A stretch of 64,000 nucleotides of DNA, from contig OZ037833.1 of assembly GCA_964035575.1 (NCBI GenBank), positions 2,604,001 through 2,668,000 on the forward strand, given 5' to 3'. Below are positions 1-12,310 of this stretch, in pieces (positions within the stretch are counted from its first letter, which is position 1; every line of letters begins with the position of its first letter). Position numbers and translations under genes: made by a program. A model generated the notes under the pieces. It did no database searches and was not told where the DNA came from. It worked only from the letters and a program-made list of their open reading frames with translations. Origin of the DNA: Rhynchopus sp. YZ270_cl-10 (lineage: Eukaryota; Euglenozoa; Diplonemea; Diplonemida; Diplonemidae).

Positions 1-2905
1 AGTACTTCAAGTGCCATAAAAAATCAGAAAAAAGTACTTCAAGTACTTTGGACATCCATGTATTTACACGTGGTCTTCAATATTTTGAAGCTCCGACTTT
101 TCACACATTTCCCTACCCCTGCCATTTTATTTCATTTTTTTCGTTTGCTGGGACGTGTTTTTTGAATGTCCTTTTGTGTGCTTTCTCTGAAATGGAAAGT
201 ATATAAAATTGATCTTTTATTTGCTACAATGCAGGCACCATTCCTTCTTTTTTTTTTTCTGTCGTTGCAGTTGGGTTTGCACAAAACAGAGTTTTATTTC
301 AGAGAGAATGGGTGCATTTTATTGCATTGTTGTGGCCCTTTTACACCCCTTTTTTGCCCCTGCTTTTCAAAAAAATTGCAAGATATTTTCCCCTTTTTTT
401 GATACATTTAAAAAAGTATGTATTGAAGAAGGACATCAAAAAGTCTTCAAATCTCCTGATATTTTTCACCCCTTATGCCTTGGTACAACCCCATGATTTC
501 TCTTAGGAATGGAAGGGGTCCGAAGTCAGTGTCTGTTGTCCCGACGTTTTGCACTACCAACTTCACCTTTTTTTTTTGTAAAACAATCTTAAGACCTAAA
601 ACACGCCCTTTTCTTTCTTTGCCCGGTGCGACTGCACCGTGCCCAATATTTAATAACCATAACAAAACAAGCCCCCTTTAGTGCAGTGCCCTGCGTCCGC
701 GTTTTGCACTCTTTGTATTTTTGTAAATATGTCCCTGGTGGTTGCCGTTATTGTGCTTTGCGTCAAGAAGGGTTTGCACTACCCCAAAAAATCTTCTCTT
801 TTTGGATTGTTTGTACTGTGTAATCCACAGTGTCTAGCTAGGGATGTCACCACCAATCTTCACTTTGTATCTAGGTGGGGCTGCACTCCATCAAGTTTTG
901 CCTAAGCTCGGCTCACATTAGAGTGTCTTCACAAGAAAACAAAACTTCACTTCACTTATCAGGGACCACCATGTATAACCTTATAACCTTCCCCCCCTGC
1001 CAGCGAGCATACTATATGCTACACATCCTCCTTAAGATACCCCATTCTCCCTCTCCTACTTAACCAAAAAAAAAGGGCGTCTTTGTGCGTCCGAATGAAG
1101 TTGCTCTGGACGTGTGTTTTTTCCCCCTGACGGAGTGTCAGTGCCTGTGTCTGGTGGCACTCTTCTATTTTTTTTTAAAAAGGTTGTTACGGTGACTGTA
1201 CACAGCAGTTCATTGTCAACCTTTTTTCGATGAAATTCCCTTCGCGGGGTTCGATAACCAATCCAGTGCCTGACGCAGATGCGTTTTTTGTACTCACAAC
1301 TATTTCTTTGTCCATGAGAGGCGGCAGGTACAGTCATTCTTTCTCTTTTGCAAAGATATATATGTGTGTGTGTGCACACGAGAGGCACCATTCATCTTAC
1401 AAGTTTTCTCTCCTTCTCTTTTTTAGACCACAGGACGGACAACCAGAACCACCTCTTTTGTTTGTCCCCACAAACACCAAAAAGTGGGCTATACTCCGTT
1501 CGGGCGTTACCCACTCTAAAATCTGTTATCAAACCACACCAACACACCGTAAAGGGGGGGTGGACCTATTATCCGGGTAGACCTATTATCCCTAGGATAA
1601 TAGGTCCCCCTGTTTTGGAGTTAAATTTTAACTTTTTAACTTTTGGGATGGTAAAAAAAATTTTATTAAAAATTTGGGGTGGGATTCTGGCGTTCGGCCA
1701 GTTTGCGTGCTCGCTTTCATGCCGGTTTTGCCAGCGCAGGCTGCAGCAAGGCCATCTTCCTTCCTGGCGTTGCAGCTGGGGCAGAGGGTCTGAGGATGAT
1801 GGTGGGGCTGGTTGGGCAGGTTGGGCTGCTTGTACTTCTGCTGCTGGGGCATCTATCTCCATCACCTCAGAGTCCACAGGGCTGTCTGGCTGCTCCACCT
1901 CCAAGACCTCTTCCTTCACCTGCAGCAGCTCCTCCTTCACCTCCCCTTTGCGCACCTTTGCCTTGTGCGTTGAACATCGCGTCCAGGCGCTTTTTTCCCT
2001 TAGGGAGGGCTTTTGGTTGCTTTGCTGCCAAAAGCTCGCATCGTCGTCCTCAGTCTCGTCGTCTTCAATCACCATCACGGCCTCCCTGTGAGTTTCCAGA
2101 GGTTCCGCAACACGTTAGCTAGCGCCGCAGGCGCACGGTACGCTACTTTTTCTTTCGCCATGCTGCATTCCCCCATTCCGGTTAAATTGAAGAAAATTGT
2201 CCCCTACGAGTAGAATTCTGTGGGGGGGTAGGTGAGAGGCGGGTCGGAGCCCCCGCCCCTCACCTACCCCCACCCCAGCCCCAATCCAAAACCCAAATTA
2301 CCTCCGTATGGACACGTATGGATTCTACCTTTTCAAAAATAATTCACGTATGGATTTCCATACGTTCCACACGTGGAGCGTATCTCTGGTTTACAGGATT
2401 GTGCATGTTTAAGGGTAAAAAGGGGGGGAAAGAGTGACCGGGATAGCAGCGGGATAACAGCGGGATAGCAGCGGGATAATAACAATTTTTAATCGACTTA
2501 AAATTTGGTCTGAAAGCGAAAATCTGAAATTTTAGGGTGGATAATAGGTCCACCGTCCCTTTAGCAACCACCCCCCTCCTCCTCCCCCCCTCATTTACAT
2601 TTTCCCCTCCAAAAAAACTCCTTTTTTAAGCCTTTTTTTCATTGCTGTTTTGACCTAATAAACAAAAAGACATCCCCCACATACCCCACTATTTTTTTTT
2701 GTTCATTCTCTTCCCCATCCAAAAAAGAAAGGGTACATTTTTTGCACCCTCTTTGCATTCTTTTTCTTTCGCTAAGAAAATAATGTATATGAATTCATTC
2801 TCTTCCCCATCCCCCCTTACCCTCCATCTCAAAATTCCAGGAAAAATTAAAAAAAATGTCCACCCCTTTTACACCAATGCGATAGTTTTTGCAGATGAGG
2901 GGACA
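1..2905. other. Intergenic region with hairpin repeats and one TIR element
   Basis: No reading frame here looks coding. The stretch has long T and A runs and copies of the dispersed hairpin families: an AGTGC..GCACT hairpin near 685-710, and an ACGAGAG-loop hairpin near 1365-1415 followed by a CATCTTACAAGTTTTC tail. Positions 1552-2561 are a separate inverted-repeat element. The last 200 bases before the first gene are pyrimidine-rich. Confidence 0.6.
1552..2561. mobile_element. 1-kb non-autonomous TIR element, TA target
   Basis: Imperfect 23-bp terminal inverted repeats (AAGGG-NN-GGTGGACC then TATTATCC inward) are flanked by TA on both sides, at 1550-1551 and 2562-2563, as in Tc1/mariner-like insertions. 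The left end also holds a second ACCTATTATCC palindrome. Near the right end, 2440-2480 has a short repeat of GGGATAGCAGC units. The middle (about 1690-2060) is GC-richer and open on the minus strand over 1569-2078; its translation is acidic and low in complexity and is not a recognisable transposase. A copy of the GCGCCGCAGGCGCACGGTAC repeat lies at 2121-2170. The TIR is clear; the superfamily is inferred only from the TA. Confidence 0.6.
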
Positions 2906-5357
2906 ATGCGGCAGCACGCTCTACCACGTGGCGCTTTTAAGGGAAGAGCCTTTTTGTTTGCATGCTTTATAGTGGTGTTGGTTGCGGGGCTGAACTTTGC
3001 AGTGCTTTTCTCGCGAATCCGTTTGGGAGGAGGGCCAAAGACCGCAACCCCATCCGAGCCATATAGAAGCTTTCTTCACCGCGCACCGTTTAAGGCTGGG
3101 GTAGTGGTAGAGGAGAAGGAGGTGATAAATGGGAGTTGGAGCTCATTTGAATTTGATGATGTATGCTATGCGATCGGGTCTGGACATTGTGTAGATGCGC
3201 ATATTACACTGTCTCATCCCAACCCTTCTAAAGGGCGTCTCGTTGTAGGAGGAGGGACACAACTCTTTCGATTCGAAAAATCGCAAAATGGGGTGAAAAT
3301 GCGGTTATGTGATCAGCCAGAATACTATATTACCACCCGCAAGGAAGGGCTCTACTGCTATTTCGTTGTAACAGAGGGGGCTGATGAGGCAGTAGAGTTG
3401 ACTGTAACTGCAGACTATTATTTGAAAGGATACGTGATTATTGAGATTGCCCCTGGGCATATGATGGGGGGGTATCAAGGGAAGGTGAGGGTGGAGGATG
3501 AGGATGGGGATAAAAGAGTGTCACTTCGTCGGGATGTTTCTTGGAAGATGGTGGCGAAGGGAGAATCGGTGAAGAATATTGACAGCCGTTTGGCAACGTA
3601 TGTTTCATTCAAATCGGCAAAATATGAAGTGGACGCAAAGGGTTATGCAGAGGTTATCACGCCAGATGGAAAACCTTGTGACAAAGCGTTTCATGGATGC
3701 TGTAACCCCAAACCACGTAGTTTTCGTACAATACCAAAATGGAAGGGTGCAGGCAACATCGCGTTATTAGTAGTAAGCAGTCTCTTTACCTTTGCGAAAC
3801 GGAGGGCGATGTTGGAGAAATGGGTTTTTGATGAAATGTTCTCGTCAATCAGTATTACATTGGACTGCAAGGGGGATGTTGACAGACCGTGGGAGGCGCA
3901 GGAAGGTCATGATACTCATATCACCTGGCTTCTTGGCCCACAGGGGGTACCACCTCCACGCTATTCTGAGGTAACCGTTCGGGTGTTAATGGCGGCTCAT
4001 TGGGTCTTTGCGAACAAACCCTTTTCATACACTTTTATGGTCGACGACGACACTCTTGTCCTTCCTCGATCCCTGAAATGGGTGTTAAGTGGATTACCAG
4101 ACCCATCCGAGAACCTTCTCTACGTAGGGCACACCAGTGAGTGGTATGAAAAGACTGTGTACCATGGTGATATGGCCTTCGGTGGTGGTGGGAGTCTGTT
4201 TTCATCTGCGTTGACGAAGAGGTGGAATGGGCATTGGGGAGGTCTTGGTGATGGAACGCAAAACCGAAGTGCCATAGAAACAATGCTAAAGTCCGGAGAA
4301 TGTTCGCATTCAGGAGGAGATGGCGCGGTCTGTCGATGTATGGTGGCAGCCGGGAGAAGCGAGGAAACCTTCATTGATTGGCCAGGTTTTCATCAACTAG
4401 ACATTGTCGGCACAAAAGAAATGCTAAAAATCCTCAAAAAGACATGCTCAGACTGCCCTTCTATGGCCGACCAAACACTTCCCTGGGTTCTCGACTCCAT
4501 TTCTCAGCAGCCGGTCGTCACCATTCACCACCTTCTCGCAACCGAACCAAATTCTATAATACCTGGTACATCCGCCGAGCGGGCTGCACATATTTTATTT
4601 GACTCTGAAAAAAAACACCCGGGGTTGCTTCCGTTTCGAAGAAAATGTGGGTCTGTAGGGAAATACACGGTTTGTATTAACTTTGGTTTGACGGTACAGA
4701 TTTTTGCTAATTTGATTAACGAATTTGCGGCAAAATATTTGATTCGGACATTTGACAAACAAGTAGGCGTAGATGTACCGTTCTCATCGTTGAGTATAAA
4801 GAATAAGAGTGAAGACACAGCCTTCCGCACACTGTACCATCCTATCGCAAAGCTAGACCGTCTCCGTATCCTCGAAACCCCTAAGAAGCATCTGCTCTGC
4901 TGTTTGTTCTACACCCCTTCCCCGTCATCAGCACAATACAGCCCTTATCATGGCAGCACCAGACCAACTTACTGCGAAGCTTCCTGCCCAACAGACGCAA
5001 CTGCCTCAGTAACCTTCTCCTCCCAATGGGAAATGAAGATGGTGGTATGTAAAAAGCTTGTTTGAGAAAACTAGACGATATCATCCGCCAACTGATCTTG
5101 ATAACAATAAAAAATATAACAATGTTTTTCGTCGAACGCAGCCAAATAGGGGTAAAAATCTGTTTGGCGCAAAGGTGAAAGGAATCAAGGGGAAATACTG
5201 TTATACAAGATCTGAACGTTGGCTTTCTTTTTGTCTAGCTTCTTAATACACTACGTGTTAGGAACAAAAAAAACCCCACCTTAAACAGATTCAATACGAC
5301 GGCGAAGCATTCCCATGGGTCTCCGACGTCACCCCACTGGTTACAGGCGAAGAGTAA
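2906..5357 (+). CDS. Fringe-like (GT31-type) glycosyltransferase, type II membrane protein
   Basis: Exons 2906-5044 and 5289-5357, 735 aa. A single hydrophobic segment near residues 15-36 suits a type II Golgi anchor. Catalytic-region signs are YTFMVDDDTLV (a DxD-like metal and nucleotide-sugar site near residue 380), then DMAFGGGGSLFSS, which matches the Fringe FATGGAG strand, and GGDGAVCRCM near 470. The enzyme probably transfers a sugar to glycoproteins in the Golgi; donor and acceptor cannot be told. The N-terminal 250 residues are not recognised. The open frame runs further upstream, to 2699, but Met at 2906 begins the basic stretch just before the anchor. A GTATGT donor at 5045 and an ACAG acceptor at 5288 add a coding-like 22-residue final exon in phase 0; without splicing the frame stops at 5065. 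Confidence 0.75.
5045..5288 (+). other. Phase-0 intron in the glycosyltransferase gene
   Basis: This 244-nt GT-AG intron has donor GTATGT and acceptor AAACAG. The support is the coding look of the downstream 69 bases (IQYDGEAFPW followed by VSDVTPLVTGEE and a stop) and a donor identical to those of the other introns in the window. Confidence 0.65.
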
Positions 5358-5493
5358 AACAATGGTTACGACAATGATTTCTTTCTCCTCCCCCTCTCTC
5401 TCCCACCCCCCAGCCCCTACCCTACCCTACTCCCACCCAGCATCTAGGTATTTGGGGGGCAGAACACCCCTCCCCATTGCCCTATTTTTTACT

Positions 5494-7355
5494 ATGGGAT
5501 GCAAACAGAGTCTCTCCAAGGAAGCGCAGGAGCAGCGTGATGTGGTAGAAAGCAATACTGATGTGCAGTTTTGTGCGTCTGATGTGATCGATTTGCAGAG
5601 TGTACTGTGGAACCTTCTTGTTGTGCACGAACAGGGGGACCATACACGGTCGCCAAAGGAGCTAAGGGATATTCTTGAGGCGATACGCGCTGGGACCGAT
5701 GAATGCTGTTACCTTCCCCCTACCATGGATGAGCTGGCGTGGCGGCTGGTAACTGACGCAGAGGAGAGAGAGGAAAACCTTGCGGATATGCACTATGTTC
5801 ACAAATTCGAGACGGAAGAGCAGGTTCTGTCGTTGCTTCTTTCGGGTGCAGCGAATGTCAAGCAGGCTGCCCTCGAGGTTCTTCTTATGTGGTACGTTAC
5901 TACAGCGGACTGCGAAAACATGGCAGATCATCTCGAACTCAGCAGCCACCCCGAAGATTCCCCCGAAGAAGAAAGCAGTGCCATCGGCGTGCCGAACCCT
6001 TCCGCTACTGAAGAGGATGACAGTGTGCTGGGACCTTCTCCGTCGTGTGTTGCAGATGCGACGGCATCGTCTTTGCAATCATTTGTTTGGAAAGGTTCCC
6101 CTGATTTGCATACTGGAAACCTTTCATTTGCTTCAAAGCATAGTAGAGGAGACGAAGGGAGTGGGAACCTGGGTGGTGCGGGGGGTTCTCCGACGGAACG
6201 TCTGTCAGTCGGTGCGACGCATCTTACCCCAAGCTCGCTTCCGTGCAACTCCCCTTGGACTGCAGTCTCCGGAAGCGTCGGGGTATTAGACACCGGGGTA
6301 GGCAGTGTTGGGGCAAGCAAAGGTGGGTCATTGGTGTCGCCGAAGCTGCGCAATACTTCTATGGGACGATCCTCACGGCCGCACCTCAGAGGGAACCTTC
6401 CATCAAAGCTTCATGCAGTGGTCGAGCGGTTGTGCAAACCGTACAATGCGTATGTCAAAATCAAAAAAATAAAATAAAAATCAATCTACAATACAGGAAG
6501 AACCTAGAACACCTCGCCCTCGTACTGCGTGGTGCAATGCGTACTGCGTTGCGGCGCTATTCCACAAGGTATGGAAGATGTTCAATTCGTTTTCACCCTC
6601 CCTTCTCCTCTCGAAACAGCGGCTACGACGAAGAGGGCATGAAACAACGCTCCAACGACCAAAAAATTGCGGGCAGCGAGTGGAGTCGCGACAAGGCTGC
6701 AGCTATTGCACGGTGCGGCTCGCTTTCGGACATCCCTAACATGGGAGGGGGCGGGCTTCTGGTGCCTCAGGTTGCTGCCTATCCTTTGACGATTGTTCTC
6801 GATCTTGACGAGACTCTAGTCTATGCACGCCGAGGCCCCTTATGGGTTCGCCCTGGGGTGACTGACTTCCTAAAGACACTGAAACAGCTTGGCTGTGAGG
6901 TGGTCTGCTGGACCGCAAGCAACCGATCCTATGCGGGGGGTATTCTGAGCCGTCTGGACCCGTTGGGGGAGTATGTGAGTCAGTGTATTTATTCGCATCC
7001 TCGTTGGGCAGCAAGGCGAGGGGGGCCTCAGGTGAAGAATTTGAGCTTGATCGGGAGGGAGTTGAAATCTACGTTGATTATTGACAATCTGCCTGATTCG
7101 GTTGTGGGAAATGAAACCAATGCGATAGTGGTAGAAAACTACGAAGGTTGTGAACTCCACGACACCACCCTGGCAACTCTTGTCAAGGTCATCCGCGAAA
7201 TTATCGCCTCAGGTAAAGATGTCCCCACCTTCATGTCGACCCCAGCTCTCTACTCCTCTCACCTTCGTCTCACAGAGCGTGCGCTCCACCAAGGTGGCAC
7301 CCTCCCCTGTCTGATGCTTAATTCCGAGCCTGCCAGCTTCTCCTTGCCAATGTGA
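5494..7355 (+). CDS. HAD/FCP1-family phosphatase with N-myristoylation-type N-terminus
   Basis: Exons 5494-6449 and 6497-7355, 604 aa. The protein starts MGCKQS, a good myristoylation and palmitoylation signal, so membrane tethering is likely. Residues about 415-560 are an FCP1/NIF-type HAD phosphatase domain: VLDLDETLV (nucleophile and acid/base Asp near 421-423), WVRPGV, CWTAS and LIIDNLPDSV. The domain resembles SCP and TIM50 proteins. The middle (about 170-320) is Ser/Pro/Gly-rich and probably disordered. Residues about 75-145 are helical and unassigned. The two halves are joined by a 47-nt GTATGT..ACAG intron in phase 2. If that intron is not used, there would be two genes: an MGC protein ending at 6477, and a TIM50-like protein starting at Met 6537 with a mitochondrial-looking N-terminus (RTALRRYSTRYGR). 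I favour one gene because the frame reads coding-like on both sides of the junction. Confidence 0.65.
6450..6496 (+). other. 47-nt intron joining the two halves of the phosphatase gene
   Basis: It has donor GTATGT, acceptor ATACAG and an A-rich interior, and is the shortest intron proposed in the window. Removal joins KPYNA to KNLEHLALVLRGA in frame. Confidence 0.6.
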
Positions 7356-7813
7356 TATTTGAAGTGTTTTTTTTTGTTGCTTGCCTGCGAGGAAGAGGAG
7401 GAAGAGGAAGGAAGGGTAGGGTGAGGACAGAGTGAAGTTCTCGAGAGAGAATATGGTGATAGATTATGAAAAGACTAAGGTATTTTTTTTTTAACGCAAA
7501 AAAGGCAAGGAGAGTTTCGTAACGTCTGACGTACTCCTAAGGGAGGAGGTGTGCTGTTCTGTTAGTACCGTTGCCTCTCTCTTTGGGTGGCATCTTCAAA
7601 CCCAGCGTGTTCCAGCGCGAGAACGATAGTGGTAAAGATTGTGTGAGGCATATTCATCTCACAACTTTTTTGGGGTACTTGAGCTTTCATCCAGCTGGCA
7701 TCGTGGGTCAGCGGGAGGTGCCTGCATCAATAACTTCACTTTTCTTGTGGTGTATTTTTTTTGCGTCTCTATTGAGATCAGATCTTTCAAGTATTTTGAG
7801 GATGCAACGATTT

Positions 7814-7893
7814 GGTCCACCCACGGTGCCCACCAATCATGCACCAAGGTACATTGTCACACAGAGGGCTTTTGTATTTCAACAGTTAACTTC
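7814..7893 (+). repeat. GGTCCACCC / TTTCAA-tail repeat, copy 1
   Basis: This roughly 80-bp unit begins GGTCCACCC, continues with CACCAAGGTACA and TGTCAC, and ends in a TATTTCAA..AACTT tail. It matches two copies at 13527-13605 and 13722-13800. Confidence 0.5.
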
Positions 7894-8110
7894 TTTTTCA
7901 TCCGAAGGGCATCGTACATACGTCAGTCGGAGGTGCCTGCAGAACTTCAATATTCTGCGGTGTCTAAACCCGCCAGGCTTATGTCCATCTTGCCACTATT
8001 TGATTATCCCACCCCCCGCGCGAGCGTTCTACTCATGCGAGAACCATTCAAAAAAAAGACATTCTGTGCGCAGTGGTGCACTTTTGTCTTTCAAGGTTCC
8101 CCCCCCCATT

Positions 8111-8150
8111 TAGGATGACTAAGCACGCGAGTGATTGGTTCATCTTTCAG
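8111..8150 (+). repeat. ACGAGAG-type hairpin repeat (divergent copy)
   Basis: It reads GGATGACTAAGC then ACGCGAG, with the closing strand degenerate (TGATTGG) and the usual TTCATCTT end. It lies right after a poly-C tract. Confidence 0.4.
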
Positions 8151-10374
8151 TTAGAGTGACGCAATTTGGCGCAAAATCTCAAAATCAACGAATTCCACTA
8201 AAAACAAAAAAAGAAACGTGTGTCATCTGAAAGTATACTAGCCCCTTTTGGGTGACAGTTGAGTACCGTACAATGTACCTCGATGTAGAGGTTATTCAAA
8301 CAAAAAACAAACAAAACAAAATCCCAACAAAGTAAATCCGAAAAAAAAAAAATCATATTGTAAAGGACAGGGTAACATGCGATTCATCACTGCCACTCCC
8401 CCTTTTTCTCCCCCACGCGTTACCATTTTTTTTTATATTTTGGGAAAGCTAACGTTTCCAAAAAAAAACACACACACACACCGGCTGAACTATACCAAAG
8501 AGAACAATTTTTTTTTGCGTCTTGCCTCTCGTGCTTGTCCCACCTCCCACCTTCCTTTTTTTACCAGCCTTTTTTTTTGTGTTTTTTTTTTTTTTTCTCT
8601 CCATCTTTCTGCAGTAAGATAGGTCGCATGACCCAATAGTTTATTTTTCAAAAAAAAGTAATTTTTTGACACAAAAAAACAAATGTGTCTCGCTTCGCTC
8701 GGCCAGGTAAAGCATGCTCCGGAAAAGCAACCCACGGTCGCGTAAATTTAAAGTGCTGCTTTGTATCCTTCAATAAATAGTTGCTGTCTCATCACTGCCA
8801 CACCTCTTAGGGGTGAGGTGTGCCGTCTGTGTAAGTACTTCCTAGCCCCTTTTTTGGGTGACATTTGCTTGTGCAGAACCCACCTCTTTCACCTCTTTGG
8901 TAGGGAGATCTGAGTCTATTTCCAAAGCGAACGTTCGATGGATAGATGTAGTGAAGAACAAAAAAAATTGTGATCCTGAGTGTTTTAACCCGCTTTCAAC
9001 TAGACCATCATGAATTTGTACGAATTTGTTTGGTCAGACGCAGCACAGTGTTCACGTTGTATCTAGCCATATTTCCCCCCCCTCTTTTGCTTCGTTCAAA
9101 CCATGATTCAGCTTCCCTTTAAAGTGTCTTGGTCTTTACTTTTGATCTTGATGTGTGTGAGGCCGTTCACCTTGCAATTTTTCTCTCTCTTGCTATCCCT
9201 TGTCCGACGTGATGCCACTGTGTTTTCTTGTCACCTCATTCACTGAAATGAAGGAGGAAATAGAAACAAAAGCATTTTGATCACTTTTGCGGTTCTAGAG
9301 ACGAACCGCACTGCAGAGCCACCTCCTCACCAAACAGGTCGAGGTGTTGTGCGTTTCACCACAACGTCTGTCTCCAAGGGTTTTATCGTGTGAGTGTTAA
9401 GTTTCTATTTTCCTCCAGAACCACTGCTTCGCTCTCAAACAAAGCCTCTTGAGGAAGTCTGCAGCTGTCTCTTTTATGCAATGAGGCAGATAAGCAGAGC
9501 TTCAGACCTCTAGTCTGACTATGCAGGGTGACATGAGAGGTGTAGTTATAGGTGGGAGGCAACAATGAAATACCACTACTCTTATCGTCGCTTTACTTAT
9601 CCAATGATGGGGAGACGGCACCTGCCAATTTATTGGTCTGACCCCTCTGGGTCTTTTAGGTTTTCCGATTCCAGCGACAAAACTAGCATTAGCTAGTGAG
9701 CCCTCGTTTGGAGACACCAGTCAGGTGGGGAGTTTGGCTGGGGCAGCACATCTGTTCTTTGATGGGAGGCTATGCACCTTACAATGGATCGTTTTTGTTG
9801 TCATTCCGTTCATTTTGGTCGGTGAACAACGAAAGGGTGTAGTGTGTTACACTCTCCCAAAATGTTCTCGAATTGAAAGCAGAATGGTCGAATATTTAGA
9901 TGTGTTGCAACCTAAGTAAATTCATTCATTCATTTTTTTGTGTTGTGGCCAAGCATAGAAAGGCTCATCCTTCAAAACTTTTTTTTTGTTTTTTTTTTTT
10001 TTTTCATCCAATTCGTATCCGGCATTTATTGTGTTGTCTTTCTTCTGGTCTCATGTACCCGAAAAAAAGCAAATAAAAAAAGTGGCTTTTAAAAAATGTG
10101 TGTCTTTTTAAGTGTTCTCCAGAATCACAGAGTCTTTTTCACTCTTCTACACACTCTTTCTTTCATTTATTTTTACTCAATATGTCGATCCCTTCAAGAT
10201 TTTCAAAAGCTGTGTGTCTTCTTTCTATTGAGCAGAAAATTGCAAAAAAAAAAAGTTCCCCTTTTTGCACATCTTTTTCAAAATATCCTCACCCCTGTCT
10301 CTCCCTCTCTCTCTCCCCCCCTTCTCCTCCATATTTAACGAAAAAAAGGCAAAATCCCCTTTTTTTTTTCTCCC

Positions 10375-11937
10375 ATGGATGCTAACCTTGCCATCGATCT
10401 AGGAAGAGCTGTGGTGAACGATGGTGGTACCGTTCCTCTGAGTCTCCTCCCTGTACGGCAGCCGTGGCTGCGGAAACGGCTTGGTGACAAACGGCTGCTC
10501 GAATTTCTGAAAACGCACAGCGACGTGTTTATTCTTTCCGACGACCAGGACAGCTTCAAAGTCTCTGTTCACCCCGACTTTTCATCAACGCTCTCTAACC
10601 CCATAGACGACTGCAAACGAACCAACAAAGCTGCCGACACCCTTTGCCAATGGGTGGTCCTCACCCTCCTCAATGAAAAAACCGGGAAACGCGCGATGCA
10701 ACTCAGCTGGATCACTTCAAACCAACGTGTCACCACGAAGCTTCACGACTACACAAAGGAGAGTGGATGCTGCAAAGGAAACGAAGCCTTCTCCACTGCA
10801 TGGTGGGACAACGCGAGCGAGACGTTACTTTCACTATTGAAGCAGGATACACGGTTTGTCGTTTCAGATTCAGAGGAGCTACGTGACACCATGGTAACCC
10901 TAGATGCATCTGTTGTCCCAGATGATGATTTATGGAAGGGCAAGCTGGAAGGTCGTGTCGGGTATCTTCTTCGTCAAAACGCAAGAATTATTCGAAAGGG
11001 CGCGCCCCCACCACAACCAGAAATGCCTATCTCCAAACTTGGTGCGGACGAAGAACTGCAACTCTTTTGTAGAGGCCGTCCACTACAGAGTGCTCTCCGT
11101 GAAATCCCCTCAGTCATCTTGGAGCAGCGAAAAGGCATGCCATGGGTCTTGCTTATTAAGGATGCCGGTGGTGAATCAGATGACATCCAGGTTGTGGCGA
11201 AGAAGGTGGCAGTGGAGGTTCCAGCTTTGTCATCAATGATACTACACGCCGCAGAGAACTATTTTGCAGTGTCAAAACCATCCGGTGTCACGACAGAAGC
11301 GATCGTGCATTTATTACGAGAAGAAGGGAAACTAAACGATCGCTCGGTTGATTCGGTAAGCAGATTGGACCGTCCTACTAGTGGAGTGGTTTTGCTTCCT
11401 TTGACGAAACATGGTGAAACCCATTTGGGAGGACAATTTCGAGGAGGGACCGTTAAAAAGACATATCTCGCATTGGTGAGTGGGAAGGTAGAAGGGGATG
11501 GTACGGTGGATGCAAGGTTGAAGCTGGTAGACTCAGGGTCAACATACAAATCCTTTGTGCATCCGTCAGGTAAACCTGCTACCACGACCTACAAAGTGAA
11601 AGAGGTGTTCACAAAGAATGGTGGCATCTACACCCTCCTCGAAGTGTCTCCTCTTACAGGCAGGACCCACCAGATTCGTGCGCATATGAGCCACATCAAA
11701 CATCCTCTCGTGTGTGATGCAAGGTACAGTGGTGAAAAGCGGGCCGGTAGACACTCCAAATGGTGCCCCCGTTTGTTCCTTCATTCATATAAAGTGCGTT
11801 TTGTCTGTCCTGATGCGCATCCAGAGGAAGGAGGTGAAGGGGGTAAAGAAGAAGAAGAAGAACGCAAGGAGCTCCTCGCACCTCTCCCGGAAGACCTGGA
11901 GAATGTGCTATCTGTGTTGCGAGGGGTGACTGTTTGA
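10375..11937 (+). CDS. RluA-family pseudouridine synthase with N-terminal extension
   Basis: 520 aa, no intron. The C-terminal half (about residues 290-495) is an RluA/RsuA-type pseudouridine synthase, converting uridine to pseudouridine in RNA. It has ENYFAVSKPSGV, the catalytic motif SRLDRPTSGVVLL (Asp near 330), KTYLALVSG, LLEVSPLTGRTHQIRAHM and HPLVCDARY. The first 250 residues are an extension with two stretches that look like small helical domains (RKRLGDKRLLEFLKTHSDVF and a WWDNASETLLSLLKQDTRF region); these may be winged-helix RNA-binding units, but that is only a pattern impression. An acidic Glu/Lys run near 485-500 precedes the end. The target RNA is unknown. The start is the first Met after a T-rich leader. 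Confidence 0.8.
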   Translation: MDANLAIDLGRAVVNDGGTVPLSLLPVRQPWLRKRLGDKRLLEFLKTHSDVFILSDDQDSFKVSVHPDFSSTLSNPIDDCKRTNKAADTLCQWVVLTLLNEKTGKRAMQLSWITSNQRVTTKLHDYTKESGCCKGNEAFSTAWWDNASETLLSLLKQDTRFVVSDSEELRDTMVTLDASVVPDDDLWKGKLEGRVGYLLRQNARIIRKGAPPPQPEMPISKLGADEELQLFCRGRPLQSALREIPSVILEQRKGMPWVLLIKDAGGESDDIQVVAKKVAVEVPALSSMILHAAENYFAVSKPSGVTTEAIVHLLREEGKLNDRSVDSVSRLDRPTSGVVLLPLTKHGETHLGGQFRGGTVKKTYLALVSGKVEGDGTVDARLKLVDSGSTYKSFVHPSGKPATTTYKVKEVFTKNGGIYTLLEVSPLTGRTHQIRAHMSHIKHPLVCDARYSGEKRAGRHSKWCPRLFLHSYKVRFVCPDAHPEEGGEGGKEEEEERKELLAPLPEDLENVLSVLRGVTV

Positions 11938-12310
11938 AAAGATGTGTGCTTTTTTTAAGGGGTATTTTTTATCATAGCTTTGCACCCCCTCCCTGGGGTG
12001 TAAATAGTGTCTCAAAATGGCTATATTGGTTATCCACAGTGTTGCAGAATGTGGGGGTATTTTTTTTTTTGCGTGTGGTCATGTTTCCGCAGTCCCCAAG
12101 CAACTTGTTCGCTCAGGTCAGCAGAAGAGTGCGAACATACAATGGCTAGCTTTCCTCCCCCATAGTTACCTTAGAATCCTCCAGCTTTGAGGTTCATCTC
12201 ATAAACAGTTCTCTCTTTTTTTTCCTCAAAATCCAACCCAAACACAACCGCCATCCCTCCTCCTCCTCCTCCCCCTCCACCAACAACCAGGGAAAAGCCA
12301 ATAAATTAAG
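11938..12310. other. Intergenic spacer
   Basis: 373 bp with no coding signal. It includes short T runs and, before the next start codon, a C/T-rich stretch (TCCTCCTCCTCC) followed by several AGs. This is the arrangement expected of a splice acceptor region. Confidence 0.5.

Larger units (their letters stand above)
7356..10374. other. 3-kb intergenic region with dispersed hairpin repeats
   Basis: No supported gene. It holds an ACGAGAG-type relative near 7640-7675, AGTGCCTGC-type fragments near 7715-7740 and 7925-7965, a GGTCCACCC/AAGGTACA element at 7814-7893, and a GTGACTAAGC-type hairpin at 8111-8150. Long T and A runs occur throughout. The final 200 bases before the next gene are C/T-rich. 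Confidence 0.6.

Noticed and set aside
1569-2078. Minus-strand open frame of 169 codons inside the TA-flanked element
   Set aside because: Acidic, low-complexity translation that runs into the inverted repeat; no transposase or other domain recognised. Kept only as element interior.
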